DNA of 64,000 nucleotides, taken from positions 1 to 64,000 of the forward strand of contig CACPFY010000001.1 of the NCBI GenBank assembly GCA_902633335.1. Reading direction: 5' to 3'. A model generated the notes under the pieces. It saw only the letters and a list, made by a program, of their open reading frames with translations, was not told the origin of the DNA and did not search any database. Origin of the DNA: an uncultured Pelagibacteraceae bacterium (lineage in GTDB: Bacteria > Pseudomonadota > Alphaproteobacteria > Pelagibacterales > Pelagibacteraceae). Below are positions 1-10,608 of the stretch, in pieces (the first letter of the stretch is position 1; each line of letters starts with the position of its first letter). Position numbers and translations under genes: made by a program.

Positions 1-592
1 TGTCAAAAATATTGTCTAAATTAATTTTTTCTAAGTTGTTTTGATTTTTTTTAATTGTCTCAATGGTTTCTAAGTTCTCTATGGGAAACAAATATTCAAT
101 ATTTTCAGTTTTTTTGTCTTCCTTTTCCTCTAACCAATTTTCATAGAAGAAATTATTGTCATAAATATAGATTTCTTCATTTAATAATAAAACTGGTAAA
201 ATTTTTAAAATTTTGCCACTTACATCACTATATCTAATATTATTTTGACTATAAAAATTATACATTTTATCTCTTTTAAAATATAAATTTATTATTTCAA
301 AATTCCTATTTTTTTGATCTTTATTTTTTACTATTTGATAATGAGACACTAAATTTTTTATATTTTTAAGGTTTGTATTTTTCAATTTTTTGAAATCCTT
401 CTCCAGTAAAATTTTACTATTTAGCTTTTCAAATCCTTTTTTAAAAGCTATGTTTATTAATTCCTCTTTATTTTTAAAGGCATTTTTATTTACCTCTATA
501 TTATTAACAGTAAAAATACTCTCAACACATAAAACATTTCCAGTTTTGAATAAAATGATTACAATAATAAATATAAATTTTATATTTTTCAT
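1..592 (-). CDS. DUF2066-like secreted/periplasmic protein, partial (3' end runs off the window)
   Basis: Open minus-strand frame from ATG at 592 (MKNIKFIFIIVIILFKTGNVLCVESIFTVNNIEVNKNAFKNKEELINIAFKKGFEKLNSKIL...) with signal peptide; absent from the ORF track because it has no stop in the window; position next to purM fits DUF2066 genes in alphaproteobacteria. Confidence 0.6.
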   Translation of the reverse strand, partial: MKNIKFIFIIVIILFKTGNVLCVESIFTVNNIEVNKNAFKNKEELINIAFKKGFEKLNSKILLEKDFKKLKNTNLKNIKNLVSHYQIVKNKDQKNRNFEIINLYFKRDKMYNFYSQNNIRYSDVSGKILKILPVLLLNEEIYIYDNNFFYENWLEEKEDKKTENIEYLFPIENLETIETIKKNQNNLEKINLDNIFD

Positions 593-617
593 ATTTTATT
601 AATTATCATTATTATTC

Positions 618-1633
618 ATGAAAAAAAAACTCTATAGTTATAAAAATAGCGGCGTAAATATTTCTTTGGGAAATAAATTTGTAAAACATGTCGGTAAACT
701 AACCAAAAAAAATGTCAAAAAAGCGAACTTAAGTGAGATAGGCTCATTTGCCTCTTTTTATGATATAAATCAGCTTGGCATAAAGGACCCGGTAATTGTT
801 TCTTGTACAGATGGTGTTGGAACAAAATTAGAATTATCAGATAAATATAATAAATTAAATACAATAGGAATTGATCTTGTGGCAATGTGTGTAAATGATT
901 TGATAGTTCAGGGAGCAAAACCATTATTTTTTTTGGACTATATTGCCATAGATAAGGTTAATCTTTCAAAATTAAAAAAAATTTTAAATGGAATTTTAAA
1001 AGGGTGCAAATTAGCTAACTGCTCACTAATAGGAGGTGAAACTGCTGAAATGCCAGGAATATATAAAAAAATAAATTTGATTTAGCTGGATTTAGCACCG
1101 GCGTTGTATCTAAAAAAAAAATTCTAAAAAAAGAGAATGTTAAAAAAGGAGACATTATATTTGCTATACCATCTTCGGGAATACATTCTAATGGCTATTC
1201 TTTGGTTAGAGATATTTTAAAAAAAAATAAATTACCATTTATAATTAAAAAGAATTTACTCAATCCAACAAAAATTTATGTAAATGAAATATTAAATTTA
1301 AATAAAAAAAAACTAATTAATTCAGCTGCGAATATCACCGGCGGTGGAATAATTGAAAATGTTATTAGGTCAATTCCTAATAATCTAACAGCCAATATTG
1401 ACTTATCCAAAATTAAAGTTCAAAAAATTTTTTCTTGGCTTAAATCTAAAAATATATCAGATAAGGAGATGTTAAGGACATTTAATTGTGGTGTTGGATT
1501 TTGCATTATAGCAAAAAGAGAAAATTTTAAAAAAATAAAAAAATATTTTTCAAAACAGTTTCACCCTTACGAAATAGGCTTTATTTCTAAAGGTACTAAA
1601 AGGCTAAATTTATATAATAAATTAAAATGGTAA
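618..1633 (+). CDS. purM: Phosphoribosylformylglycinamidine cyclo-ligase (AIR synthetase), interrupted by an apparent -1 frameshift near 1065-1071
   Basis: ORFs 618..1085 (…GGETAEMPGIYKK) and 1202..1633 are two halves of one PurM; adding one A to the A7 run gives ...GIYKKNKFDLAGFSTGVVSKKKILKKENVKKGDIIFAIPSSGIHSNGYSLVRDILKKN... Confidence 0.9.
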
Positions 1634-2184
1634 AAGTAAATACTTGTGTTTTTATATCTGGAAAAGGATCAAATTTAAAAAAACTTATTCTTAATTCAAA
1701 TAATTACAACTTCCCAATTAAAATAAAACTGGTTGTAAGTAACAATAAAAAAGCCGAAGGCCTTAAATTTGCAAGAAAGTGGTCAATTCCCTATTTGATA
1801 ATAAATAACAAACAAAATCTTTCCGAAGATAAAATATTAATAAAAATTAAGTACTATAAAGTAAATTTAATTTTATTAGCCGGTTATATGAAGATTTTAT
1901 CTAAAAACTTTATACGCTCTTTTGGGAAATCTATAATTAATATTCACCCGTCCCTTTTACCAAAATTTAAAGGACTAAATACTTTTGAAAAAGCATTAAG
2001 TCAAAAAGAAAAAAAAACAGGATGTACTGTGCATTACGTAACAGAAAAACTTGACTCAGGTAGAATAATTTTAAAAAAATTCTTTTATATAGACAACAAA
2101 GACAATATTGAGACCTTGAAAAAAAAGACCCAAAGACTTGAGTATAATGCGTTTTCTGAGGCTATTATCAAAATAATTAAGTAA
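1627..2184 (+). CDS. purN: Phosphoribosylglycinamide formyltransferase
   Basis: FISGKGSNLKKLI, NIHPSLLPKFKG, GCTVHYVTEKLDSG motifs; directly after purM. Confidence 0.95.
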   Translation: MVKVNTCVFISGKGSNLKKLILNSNNYNFPIKIKLVVSNNKKAEGLKFARKWSIPYLIINNKQNLSEDKILIKIKYYKVNLILLAGYMKILSKNFIRSFGKSIINIHPSLLPKFKGLNTFEKALSQKEKKTGCTVHYVTEKLDSGRIILKKFFYIDNKDNIETLKKKTQRLEYNAFSEAIIKIIK

Positions 2185-2185
2185 T

Positions 2186-2596
2186 CTACTTATTAAAAAA
2201 AAAATTTATTTCATTTTTTGCGTTATCTACAGAGTCTGAGCCGTGGACAGAATTTTTATCAATAGAGACACCAAAAAGCTTCCTTATGGTCCCATCTTTT
2301 GCATTTTTTGGGTCGGTAGCACCCATCAATTCCCTATTCTTTAAAACAGCGTTTTCACCCTCTAAAATCATAACTTCTATTGGTCCAGATGATAAATAAC
2401 TACAAAGTTGATCGTAAAATGGTTTAGACTGATGAACTTTATAAAATTCAGCTGCTTCGTCTTTTGATATATGAAGTTTTTTAGTATCTTTAACTAAGAG
2501 GTTATTTTTTAAAAAAATTGATTTAATTTTTTCTGACAAATTTCTTTCTACTGCATCAGGTTTAATAATCGAAAGTGTTCTTTCTAAATTATTCAT
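2186..2596 (-). CDS. ndk: Nucleoside-diphosphate kinase
   Basis: ERTLSIIKPDAVERN; MGATDPKNAKDGTIR; NSVHGSDS active-site region. Confidence 0.96.
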   Translation of the reverse strand: MNNLERTLSIIKPDAVERNLSEKIKSIFLKNNLLVKDTKKLHISKDEAAEFYKVHQSKPFYDQLCSYLSSGPIEVMILEGENAVLKNRELMGATDPKNAKDGTIRKLFGVSIDKNSVHGSDSVDNAKNEINFFFNK

Positions 2597-4046
2597 AATT
2601 TTCTTCAACAAGTTGATTTAATAATCTAACACCGAACCCTGTTGCACCACTTGAATTTAAAGCCCCCCCATACTTTGAGAATGCCATTCCTGCGATATCA
2701 AGATGAGCCCAAGGGGTTTTATTTAATATGAATCTTTGTAAAAACTGAGCTGCAGTCGTTGATCCAGCGCCACCAGTGTAGTTTATATTTTGCATATCAG
2801 CATTTTTTGAATTCATAAGCTTATCATAATTTTTGTGGAGAGGCATTCTCCAAACTTTCTCCTCAACTTTTTTGCCTGCATTATAAATTTGTTCTGATAG
2901 TTTATCATCATTTGAAAAGAGTCCTGCATATTCTGATCCAAGACAAACTATTATAGCTCCTGTTAAAGTTGCTAAATCAACAATAAATTTGGGTTTGAAT
3001 TTTTTTTCAGTGAAAGTTAAAGCATCTGCTAAAACTAATCTACCTTCTGCATCCGTGTTTAAAACCTCTATAGTTTTGCCACTATAAGATTTAACAATAT
3101 CTCCCGGTCTTTGGGCATTTCCACTTACCATATTTTCTACAAGACCAACAACTCCGACAGCGTTAACCTTGGCTTTTCTTAAAGCTAGACTTTTCATTAA
3201 ACCAACTACTGTGGCTGAACCCGCCATATCATATGTCATGTCCTCCATAAATTTTGCTGGTTTCAAAGAATATCCACCTGTATCAAAACAAACACCTTTT
3301 CCAACAAAAGCCAAAGGTTTAGAATTATTTTTTGCTCCATTCCATTCCATTGTTACAAGATATGATCCCCTAATACTTCCTTGGCCTACTCCAAGTAATG
3401 CATGCATACCAAGTTTTTTTAATTTTTTTTCATCATATATATTAACCTTCAAACCATCTTTCTTAAGTGAATTTAATCTTTTTGCATACTCGTCAGGATG
3501 TAAAATATTTCCTGGTTCTGAAACCAAGTCTCTCGCATAAAATGTACCCTCTTCTAGAGCTTTAAACTTTAATTGACTTTTTTCAGAAGGTTTATTTTTA
3601 TTACCAGTTACATTTATATTGATTAATCTTGTATCCTTTTTTGTTTTATACTTGTTAAACTCATAAGATTTTAATTTTAAACCATGTAGGAAATGACCCA
3701 AAAAATTGTCATGTTTAGTCTTGACGCTGTCAGAAAAAATAAAATACTCACTATTTTTACCGTAATTAATTCGTCCAAAAAATTCTGCTCCTAAGTTTTC
3801 AATGTCTGAGTTTTTATGATTATTTTTAATAGATATTATAACTATTTTTTTATTTGAATTAAGTTCAAAAACTAATAAATTTTTTTTTAAGTCGCTAGTT
3901 TTTAACAAATCATTGATATAAGAAAATTCAGAGTCTGATAGAAATTTTTTTAGACTGTTTAAATTGAATTTTTCATCGGAGAATAAAACTAAATTGGAAG
4001 AGTTTTTGCTCGCAGATTTATTAGAATAGTTAATTTTTACAGACAT
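2589..4046 (-). CDS. pepA: Leucyl aminopeptidase (M17)
   Basis: VGKGVCFDTGGYSLKP, NTDAEGRLVLADAL motifs. Confidence 0.95.
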   Translation of the reverse strand: MSVKINYSNKSASKNSSNLVLFSDEKFNLNSLKKFLSDSEFSYINDLLKTSDLKKNLLVFELNSNKKIVIISIKNNHKNSDIENLGAEFFGRINYGKNSEYFIFSDSVKTKHDNFLGHFLHGLKLKSYEFNKYKTKKDTRLININVTGNKNKPSEKSQLKFKALEEGTFYARDLVSEPGNILHPDEYAKRLNSLKKDGLKVNIYDEKKLKKLGMHALLGVGQGSIRGSYLVTMEWNGAKNNSKPLAFVGKGVCFDTGGYSLKPAKFMEDMTYDMAGSATVVGLMKSLALRKAKVNAVGVVGLVENMVSGNAQRPGDIVKSYSGKTIEVLNTDAEGRLVLADALTFTEKKFKPKFIVDLATLTGAIIVCLGSEYAGLFSNDDKLSEQIYNAGKKVEEKVWRMPLHKNYDKLMNSKNADMQNINYTGGAGSTTAAQFLQRFILNKTPWAHLDIAGMAFSKYGGALNSSGATGFGVRLLNQLVEENYE

Positions 4047-4176
4047 AAGTTTAAATAAATAGATTTAAATGGTATATATGTTCAAAAGTATAATATTTCA
4101 ATGGATTATTAGTCATAGTGTACTATCATAGGTTGAGTTTTAACCAAAGTTGCATTATTTTATATATCAAATTCTC

Positions 4177-5319
4177 ATGTTTAAAAACAAGATTTATAAC
4201 TACATATCTTTAGAATTTATAAAGTCTTTTGTACTTATATTATTTTCGCTATCATTGATAGCTTGGACGGTAAGAGCTGTAAATTTTTTAGATCTTATTG
4301 TAGATAGTGGGTACTCTACCTCTACATATTTTATCTACTCTCTTCTTAATTTAACAAATATTATGACAAAATTTATTCCGTTAAGTTTTTTATTAGCTTT
4401 ATTATTAACCATAATTAGATTAGAGCGGCAAAATGAACTTTTGGTTTTATGGACATCAGGGATAGCAAAATCAAAAATGACTAAATTGTTCTTTCTTCTT
4501 TCAGTATCAACAATGTTATTTTATATAATATTTTCTACAATAATTACCCCAACCGCTTTAAATAAATCTAGAAGTCTAATTAAGCAATCTGGGGTTGATA
4601 CAGTTACCAACCTTTTAAAACCAAACGCTTTTTCTGACGCTTTTAAAGGATTAACTTTTTATATAGGTGAAAAGGAGGACAACATAATAAAAAATATTTT
4701 TATAAAAGATGATGCAAATAATTTAAATAGTTTATTACCTGAAAATTCTTCAGCTAAAAATAAAACGGTCATAGCCAAAAAAGGAATAGTAAAAAAAAAT
4801 AAAATTATTCTAGAAAATGGTTTTATTCAATCGTATGAAAATGAAGATACTGTTAAAATTATTCAATTTAATAAAACGCTTTTAAATTTTAATAATCTAG
4901 ACAACCGAGTTATCAAAGATGTAAAAATCCAAGAAACTTCTACTTATAAAATTTTAAGTTGTTTAAAAGACCATTATTTTAATCAAGTTTCTGAAACGTA
5001 TGTAAAAAATTGTCCTAAAAATAATATTGCGATAGTTATAGAAAATTTTTCAAGAAGGTTTCTTATGCCTCTTTACATTCCTGTGGTATCGATTTTAATT
5101 TCATTTATAATGATTTATAAAAAAAATAAAAAAATAAAAATCTTTAATAGATATATTTTTTTTTTACTAAGTTTTATACTGCTAGTTTTATCAGAATTGT
5201 TAGTTAGATACTCTGGAATTTCAAATATTGGTTTTTATATTTACTTTTTAACGCCAATCGCTCTACTACCAATACTTTATTTAATCTTATTAAACAAGTT
5301 TTCGAAAGAATTAAAATGA
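4177..5319 (+). CDS. lptF: LPS export ABC transporter permease LptF
   Basis: YjgP/YjgQ-type permease with terminal TM bundles; paired with lptG and lptD; internal ATG at 4177 preferred over the TTG at 4150. Confidence 0.85.
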   Translation: MFKNKIYNYISLEFIKSFVLILFSLSLIAWTVRAVNFLDLIVDSGYSTSTYFIYSLLNLTNIMTKFIPLSFLLALLLTIIRLERQNELLVLWTSGIAKSKMTKLFFLLSVSTMLFYIIFSTIITPTALNKSRSLIKQSGVDTVTNLLKPNAFSDAFKGLTFYIGEKEDNIIKNIFIKDDANNLNSLLPENSSAKNKTVIAKKGIVKKNKIILENGFIQSYENEDTVKIIQFNKTLLNFNNLDNRVIKDVKIQETSTYKILSCLKDHYFNQVSETYVKNCPKNNIAIVIENFSRRFLMPLYIPVVSILISFIMIYKKNKKIKIFNRYIFFLLSFILLVLSELLVRYSGISNIGFYIYFLTPIALLPILYLILLNKFSKELK

Positions 5320-6407
5320 ATAATAAAATTAATAACTATTTGATAAATTATTACTATAAAATTTTATTTAACGCAATTTTGATATCTTTTTGTTTGGGTT
5401 TAATTTTAAATCTTTTTGAAGAAGTAGAATTTTTTAAAAATTCAAATGAAAGTTTGTTATTACCCATAGTACTAACTTTATCATATATTCCAAATTTAAT
5501 TTTCATAAACTTAATGCCTTTTATAATTTTTGTTTCAGCAATGTGGTTTTTTATTTCTATAAAACACAATAATGAGCTATTAACTTTAAAAGTATTTGGA
5601 TATTCAAATGCTAAAATTATTTTATTAATAAGTGTTTTATCTTTTTTTTGGGGGCTTTTAATTTTAATACTTATAAACCCTGTAACATCAAATATGGTCA
5701 AATATTATGAAAAGACCAAATCTAATTATTCCAAGGACACTGATCATCTTGTGACAATTAATAGGAATGGCGTTTGGATTAAAGAGGCAAAAAAAAATAA
5801 TTTATATATAATTAATGCTGCAGGATTGGAAAACAACCATTTAATTGATGTTTCAATAAGTGTAATTTCGGAAGAGAATATCATTACAAAAAGAATAGAG
5901 TCTAAAAAAGCTAATATTTTAAATAATGAGTGGGACATTAAAAATGCAAAAATTTTTAATTTTGATAAAGAAGGCAATATGACTATTGAAAAATTTAAAA
6001 ATTTGGAATTTGTCTCTTTTTATAATGTTGATAAATTAAATAGTCTTTTTAAGAATTTAGATACCATCTCCTTTATTGAATTACTTACTAGGGAAAAAAA
6101 TTTGATTATGAGAGGATACGAAAAAACAACGATATCTGAAAAAATTAATTCATTTTTTGCATTGCCTTTTTTTCTTAGTTTAATGGCTATTTTAGCAGCA
6201 ATTTTTACAATAAATACTCGAAATTCAAACAATATAAATTATTTAATGATAGCTGTTCTTACGTGTGCAGTAATTTATTATATGAAAGATTTATCTGTTG
6301 CTTTAGGAAAATCTGACAGAATTGCACCAGAAATATCAGTATGGATTCCAATAATCGTTATAGGTTTAATAAATAGTGTAGGATTACTTCAAATTAATGA
6401 AAAATAA
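5316..6407 (+). CDS. lptG: LPS export ABC transporter permease LptG
   Basis: Second YjgP/YjgQ-type permease, overlaps lptF by 4 nt. Confidence 0.85.
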   Translation: MNNKINNYLINYYYKILFNAILISFCLGLILNLFEEVEFFKNSNESLLLPIVLTLSYIPNLIFINLMPFIIFVSAMWFFISIKHNNELLTLKVFGYSNAKIILLISVLSFFWGLLILILINPVTSNMVKYYEKTKSNYSKDTDHLVTINRNGVWIKEAKKNNLYIINAAGLENNHLIDVSISVISEENIITKRIESKKANILNNEWDIKNAKIFNFDKEGNMTIEKFKNLEFVSFYNVDKLNSLFKNLDTISFIELLTREKNLIMRGYEKTTISEKINSFFALPFFLSLMAILAAIFTINTRNSNNINYLMIAVLTCAVIYYMKDLSVALGKSDRIAPEISVWIPIIVIGLINSVGLLQINEK

Positions 6408-8733
6408 TTTTATAATAAAAGTCCTTTTTTTCCTTTTTTTTTCGTCTAATTTGTGCGCCACAAATTTAGAAATTAGTTCGTCTGAAGTAAAATTAAATAA
6501 AAAAGAATCAAAAATTATTTTTAAAGGAAATATCGAGGCAAAAGATGAAAGTAACAATATTTTAAAAGCTGAAGAAGCAAACTATTCAAAGGGAGACGAC
6601 TTACTTAAAAGTATTGGATTAACTACAATTATAACAAGTGAAAACTATTTTTTTGAAAGTCAAAATGTTATCTTCGATAACAAAAATAAAATTATAAAAT
6701 CAGATTTTCCTACAAAAATTATAGATCCAGATGGAAATATAATTTTAGTAAATATGTTTAATTATAATTCCGTTAAAAATATTCTTTTCTCTAAAGGAGA
6801 TATCGAATTAGAGGATAAAAAAAAAAATATTTATAGATTTGAACAGCTTTATATTGATGAAAAAAAGAAAAAAATTGTAGGTTCAGATGCTAAAATATTT
6901 TTAAATGACAATTCTTTAAAAGTTGACGTGAGAAATAATCCTAGAATTTTTGCAAATAGTGTATCAATAAATGAAGATGTATCATCAGTACAAAAAGGCG
7001 TTTTTACTTTTTGTGAATACAGAGAAAATGAAAAGTGTCCTCCATGGGAACTTAGAGCAAAACAAATAAAACATAATAATTCGAAAAAAACTGTTTATTA
7101 TGAAAATGCAATTTTAAAGATTTATGATTTTCCAATATTTTATTTTCCTAGATTGTCACACCCAGACCCTACGGTTGATAGAAGGTCAGGCTTCCTTGTT
7201 CCAATTTTTTCTAACAGCACAACTTTAGGAGCAGGTATAGATATGCCCTATTTTTGGAACATATCAAAAGATAAAGATATTACTTTTACACCGAGACTTC
7301 ACGCAAGTAATAACCCTCTATATCTTACAGAGTATCGACAAGATTTTGCAAATTCCTCATTAGTAATCGATACTGGATTTACAGAGGGTTATAAAAAAAA
7401 ATCAAACACTAAATCATCCGGAGCAAGAACGCATTTTTTCACTAAGTTCAATACTTCATTTATTGAAGAAACAGATTCTTCAAGTAATTTGGAAGTAAAT
7501 TTACAACATGTATCTAACAGCACATATCCAAAAATAAATAGATTACAAACATCTTTAGTAGATTATTTAGATGACACAATCAAAAATACTGTTGAATACG
7601 GTTATCAAAAAAAAGATCTTTTCTTTAATACAAAAATTTCAGCTTTTGAGAATCTTTCAAAAATAGGTAATGAAAGATTCGAGTATATTTATCCAGAAGC
7701 TTCTCTTGAAAAGAATATATTTATGGATGACGATCTAGGTATAGTTGATTTGAAATCAGAAATTTTAGTTAAAAATTATGATGTCGATAGACAATTAGAT
7801 GTAGTTTCTAATGAATTTAATTGGGTCTCAAATAGTTGGATAAACAAATTTGGTTTTGAAAATGAATTTCTAGGATTATTTAAGAATGTAAATTATCAAG
7901 CAAAAAACGCAAGATTTTATAAAAACGAAAATCCAGTTTCTGAGTTTTATGGAGCATTAGGCTTCAAATCAGAATTAGGATTATTTAAATTTCGAGAAAA
8001 TAATAAGCTCAATACATTTAAACCAAAACTATTAGTAAAACTTTCTCCTAACGATTCTAGAAATATTTCAAAACATTCATCAACGTTAAGTTATTCAAGA
8101 TTATATAAATTAAATAAGGTTAAAACTATTGATAAATTTGATACAGGCTCAAGCATTAGCTTAGGGTTTGATTTTAAAATCAATAATACAAATGACAATA
8201 ATGAAATCAAAAATGAGCAATTTAAGTTTAGTCTGGGTCAAGTCATAAGCGCAGAAGAAAATCGTGATATGCCTTCAACATTAACATTAAACGAAAAAAT
8301 GTCTGATATTGTTGGTGAAACTGCTATAAGATTATCCGACAATGCAAAAATTAAGAATAATTTTAACCTCGATCAAAATCTAGAGAAATTTAACAGGAAC
8401 CAAATAGCACTTGATTTGGTGTATCCTAAAACAAATTTTAACATAAGCTTTTTAGAGGAAAATCAACATATTGGTAATAAAAAATTTGTAGAGACAAATG
8501 CAGGATTTAATTTTAATAACGGTTTGATTTCTTTCGGTGCAAAACGTAATTTACTTACAAACTCTGCAGAATTTTATGATTTGAGCTATGAGTATATTAA
8601 TGATTGTTTAAGAGCTGGTGTTGCTTTCAGAAGAGAATTTTATAGAGATAGGGACCTAGAACCAGAAGACTCGCTTATATTTAAAATAACTTTTTCACCT
8701 TTAGGTACTGTTACAGCGCCTACAGCACAATAA
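6397..8733 (+). CDS. lptD: LPS-assembly protein LptD
   Basis: Signal peptide, OstA-like N-terminus, FPIFYFPRLSHPDPTVDRRSGFLVP motif, beta-barrel C-terminus. Confidence 0.9.
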   Translation: MKNNFIIKVLFFLFFSSNLCATNLEISSSEVKLNKKESKIIFKGNIEAKDESNNILKAEEANYSKGDDLLKSIGLTTIITSENYFFESQNVIFDNKNKIIKSDFPTKIIDPDGNIILVNMFNYNSVKNILFSKGDIELEDKKKNIYRFEQLYIDEKKKKIVGSDAKIFLNDNSLKVDVRNNPRIFANSVSINEDVSSVQKGVFTFCEYRENEKCPPWELRAKQIKHNNSKKTVYYENAILKIYDFPIFYFPRLSHPDPTVDRRSGFLVPIFSNSTTLGAGIDMPYFWNISKDKDITFTPRLHASNNPLYLTEYRQDFANSSLVIDTGFTEGYKKKSNTKSSGARTHFFTKFNTSFIEETDSSSNLEVNLQHVSNSTYPKINRLQTSLVDYLDDTIKNTVEYGYQKKDLFFNTKISAFENLSKIGNERFEYIYPEASLEKNIFMDDDLGIVDLKSEILVKNYDVDRQLDVVSNEFNWVSNSWINKFGFENEFLGLFKNVNYQAKNARFYKNENPVSEFYGALGFKSELGLFKFRENNKLNTFKPKLLVKLSPNDSRNISKHSSTLSYSRLYKLNKVKTIDKFDTGSSISLGFDFKINNTNDNNEIKNEQFKFSLGQVISAEENRDMPSTLTLNEKMSDIVGETAIRLSDNAKIKNNFNLDQNLEKFNRNQIALDLVYPKTNFNISFLEENQHIGNKKFVETNAGFNFNNGLISFGAKRNLLTNSAEFYDLSYEYINDCLRAGVAFRREFYRDRDLEPEDSLIFKITFSPLGTVTAPTAQ

Positions 8734-8734
8734 A

Positions 8735-9661
8735 ATGAAATTCAAAAAAATTCTTTTTCTATTATTTTTTTTTATAAATATCACTAACTATATTTATGCA
8801 AATATAAATGATAAAATCATAGCGAAAGTAGGAAATGAAATTATTACAAACTACGATATCATAAATGAAATTAATACTATTTTAGCCTTATCAAACAGAG
8901 TCGCAAATCCTGAAGAATTTGATAATTTGCGATCATTAGCTTTTGCAAGTATTAAAAAAAAAATTATTAAAAAAGCTGAAATTGAAAAATTCAAAATTGA
9001 TAAATATAACGAGTCAGATGTTAATAATTATATTAATTCTATTGAAAAAAGTTTGAGACTTCAAAATCTCAGCTTGGAAGATCAATTTAAAAGATATGGG
9101 GCAAATTATAAATTATATATCGAAGGAGTGATATTGGGCTTTAAATGGAATACATTGATTTATTCTTTATACAGAAAACAATTAGATGTTGATGAAGAAC
9201 TAATAAAATCAGAGCTTAATAAACAAATTGAAAAAAAAATGGAAGTTCATGAGTATAACCTGTCTGAGATTGTTTTAGAAAACTATGATGAAAATAAATT
9301 AAATATTATTTTAGAAAGTATAAAAACAAATGGATTTGAAAAAACTGCAAAAATTTACAGTAATTCTATTTCTTCAACCCAAGGAGGATCAATAGGATGG
9401 GTTTCTTCACAGTCAATTTCAGAAAGTTATCTGAAAGAAATATTAAAGTTAAGCAAAATGCAAACATCAGAACCTATAAAAATAAATAATAATATTGTTA
9501 TAATAAAACTTAATGATAAAAGAACTTTGAAGCAAAAAAACATGAATATCGCAAAGATTGAAAGAGATATAATTCAAAGAAAGAAAGAGGAAAAATTAAA
9601 TATTTTCTCAGACTCTCACTATTTAGATATAGAAAAAAAATCTTATATTGAAATTAGATGA
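8735..9661 (+). CDS. surA: SurA-like periplasmic peptidylprolyl isomerase
   Basis: Signal peptide, parvulin segment (TQGGSIGWVSSQSISESYLKEI); between lptD and pdxA. Confidence 0.8.
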   Translation: MKFKKILFLLFFFINITNYIYANINDKIIAKVGNEIITNYDIINEINTILALSNRVANPEEFDNLRSLAFASIKKKIIKKAEIEKFKIDKYNESDVNNYINSIEKSLRLQNLSLEDQFKRYGANYKLYIEGVILGFKWNTLIYSLYRKQLDVDEELIKSELNKQIEKKMEVHEYNLSEIVLENYDENKLNIILESIKTNGFEKTAKIYSNSISSTQGGSIGWVSSQSISESYLKEILKLSKMQTSEPIKINNNIVIIKLNDKRTLKQKNMNIAKIERDIIQRKKEEKLNIFSDSHYLDIEKKSYIEIR

Positions 9662-10608
9662 AAAATTTTGGAATTATCTTGGGTGAACCAAATAGTATAA
9701 ATTCAGAAATATTAGCTAAGTCAATTGCTTATAAAAAGAAAACGATTATTATAGGTAATTATAATCTACTTAAATCACAACTGAAAATTTTAAAAATTAA
9801 AAAAAAGGTAAAAAAAATAAAAAAACTCGAAGATTTAAAAAAAAATGCCAAAACTTTGAATGTATTGGACGTACCCTTAAAGTTTAAAAAAGCTTTTTCT
9901 GTGAGCCCAAAAGAAAGTTCAGTCTATATTAAGAAGTGTTTTGTTTTAGCTCACGAATTATGTTTGAAAAGAAAAATAGGTGGCATCATTAATTGTTCTA
10001 TAAATAAGAGAAATATATTTAAAAATAAAAACCTAGGTGTAACAGAGTTTTTAGCCAAAAAAAATAATGTTTATAACTCAGAGGTTATGATGATTTATAA
10101 TAAAAAACTGTCTGTAGTGCCGTTAACAACTCATATAAAAATCAAAGAAATTCCAAAATTTCTTAATAAAAATTTAATAATTAATAAGATAAATACGCTA
10201 AATAAAGTTTACTTTAGATATTTTAATAAAAAACCTCGTATTGCGGTCTTAGGTTTAAATCCACATAATTTCGAGTTAAAAGGGAACTCAGAAGAAGTCA
10301 AAATAATTATTCCTGCTATTAAAAATTTGAAAAAAAAATTGAGTATCTCAGGTCCCTACCCCTCTGATACAATTTTTTTTAAAAACAATTTAAAAAAATT
10401 TGATGTTATCGTGGGTATGTACCACGATCAAGTTTTGACTCCCTTTAAAGCATTATTTGGATTTGATGCAGTGAATATAACTTTAGGATTACCTTATATT
10501 AGAATGTCACCTGATCATGGAATTGCTGAAGATAAAAAAAAACTTAATATCTCTAGTCCAGAAAGTCTTAATAGGTGTATTGAGATAATTTCTAAGCTTA
10601 TTAAATGA
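9658..10608 (+). CDS. pdxA: 4-hydroxythreonine-4-phosphate dehydrogenase
   Basis: GPYPSDTIF, GMYHDQVLTPFKALFGFDAVNITLGLPYIRMSPDHG. Confidence 0.93.
   Translation: MKNFGIILGEPNSINSEILAKSIAYKKKTIIIGNYNLLKSQLKILKIKKKVKKIKKLEDLKKNAKTLNVLDVPLKFKKAFSVSPKESSVYIKKCFVLAHELCLKRKIGGIINCSINKRNIFKNKNLGVTEFLAKKNNVYNSEVMMIYNKKLSVVPLTTHIKIKEIPKFLNKNLIINKINTLNKVYFRYFNKKPRIAVLGLNPHNFELKGNSEEVKIIIPAIKNLKKKLSISGPYPSDTIFFKNNLKKFDVIVGMYHDQVLTPFKALFGFDAVNITLGLPYIRMSPDHGIAEDKKKLNISSPESLNRCIEIISKLIK

Noticed and set aside
55-602. Plus-strand ORFs 55..237 and 390..602
   Set aside because: They overlap a better minus-strand frame with signal peptide and DUF2066-like sequence that is open to the window edge
3169-3540. 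123-aa plus-strand ORF antisense to pepA
   Set aside because: Shadow of a confident conserved CDS; composition not protein-like, no independent start signal or family resemblance
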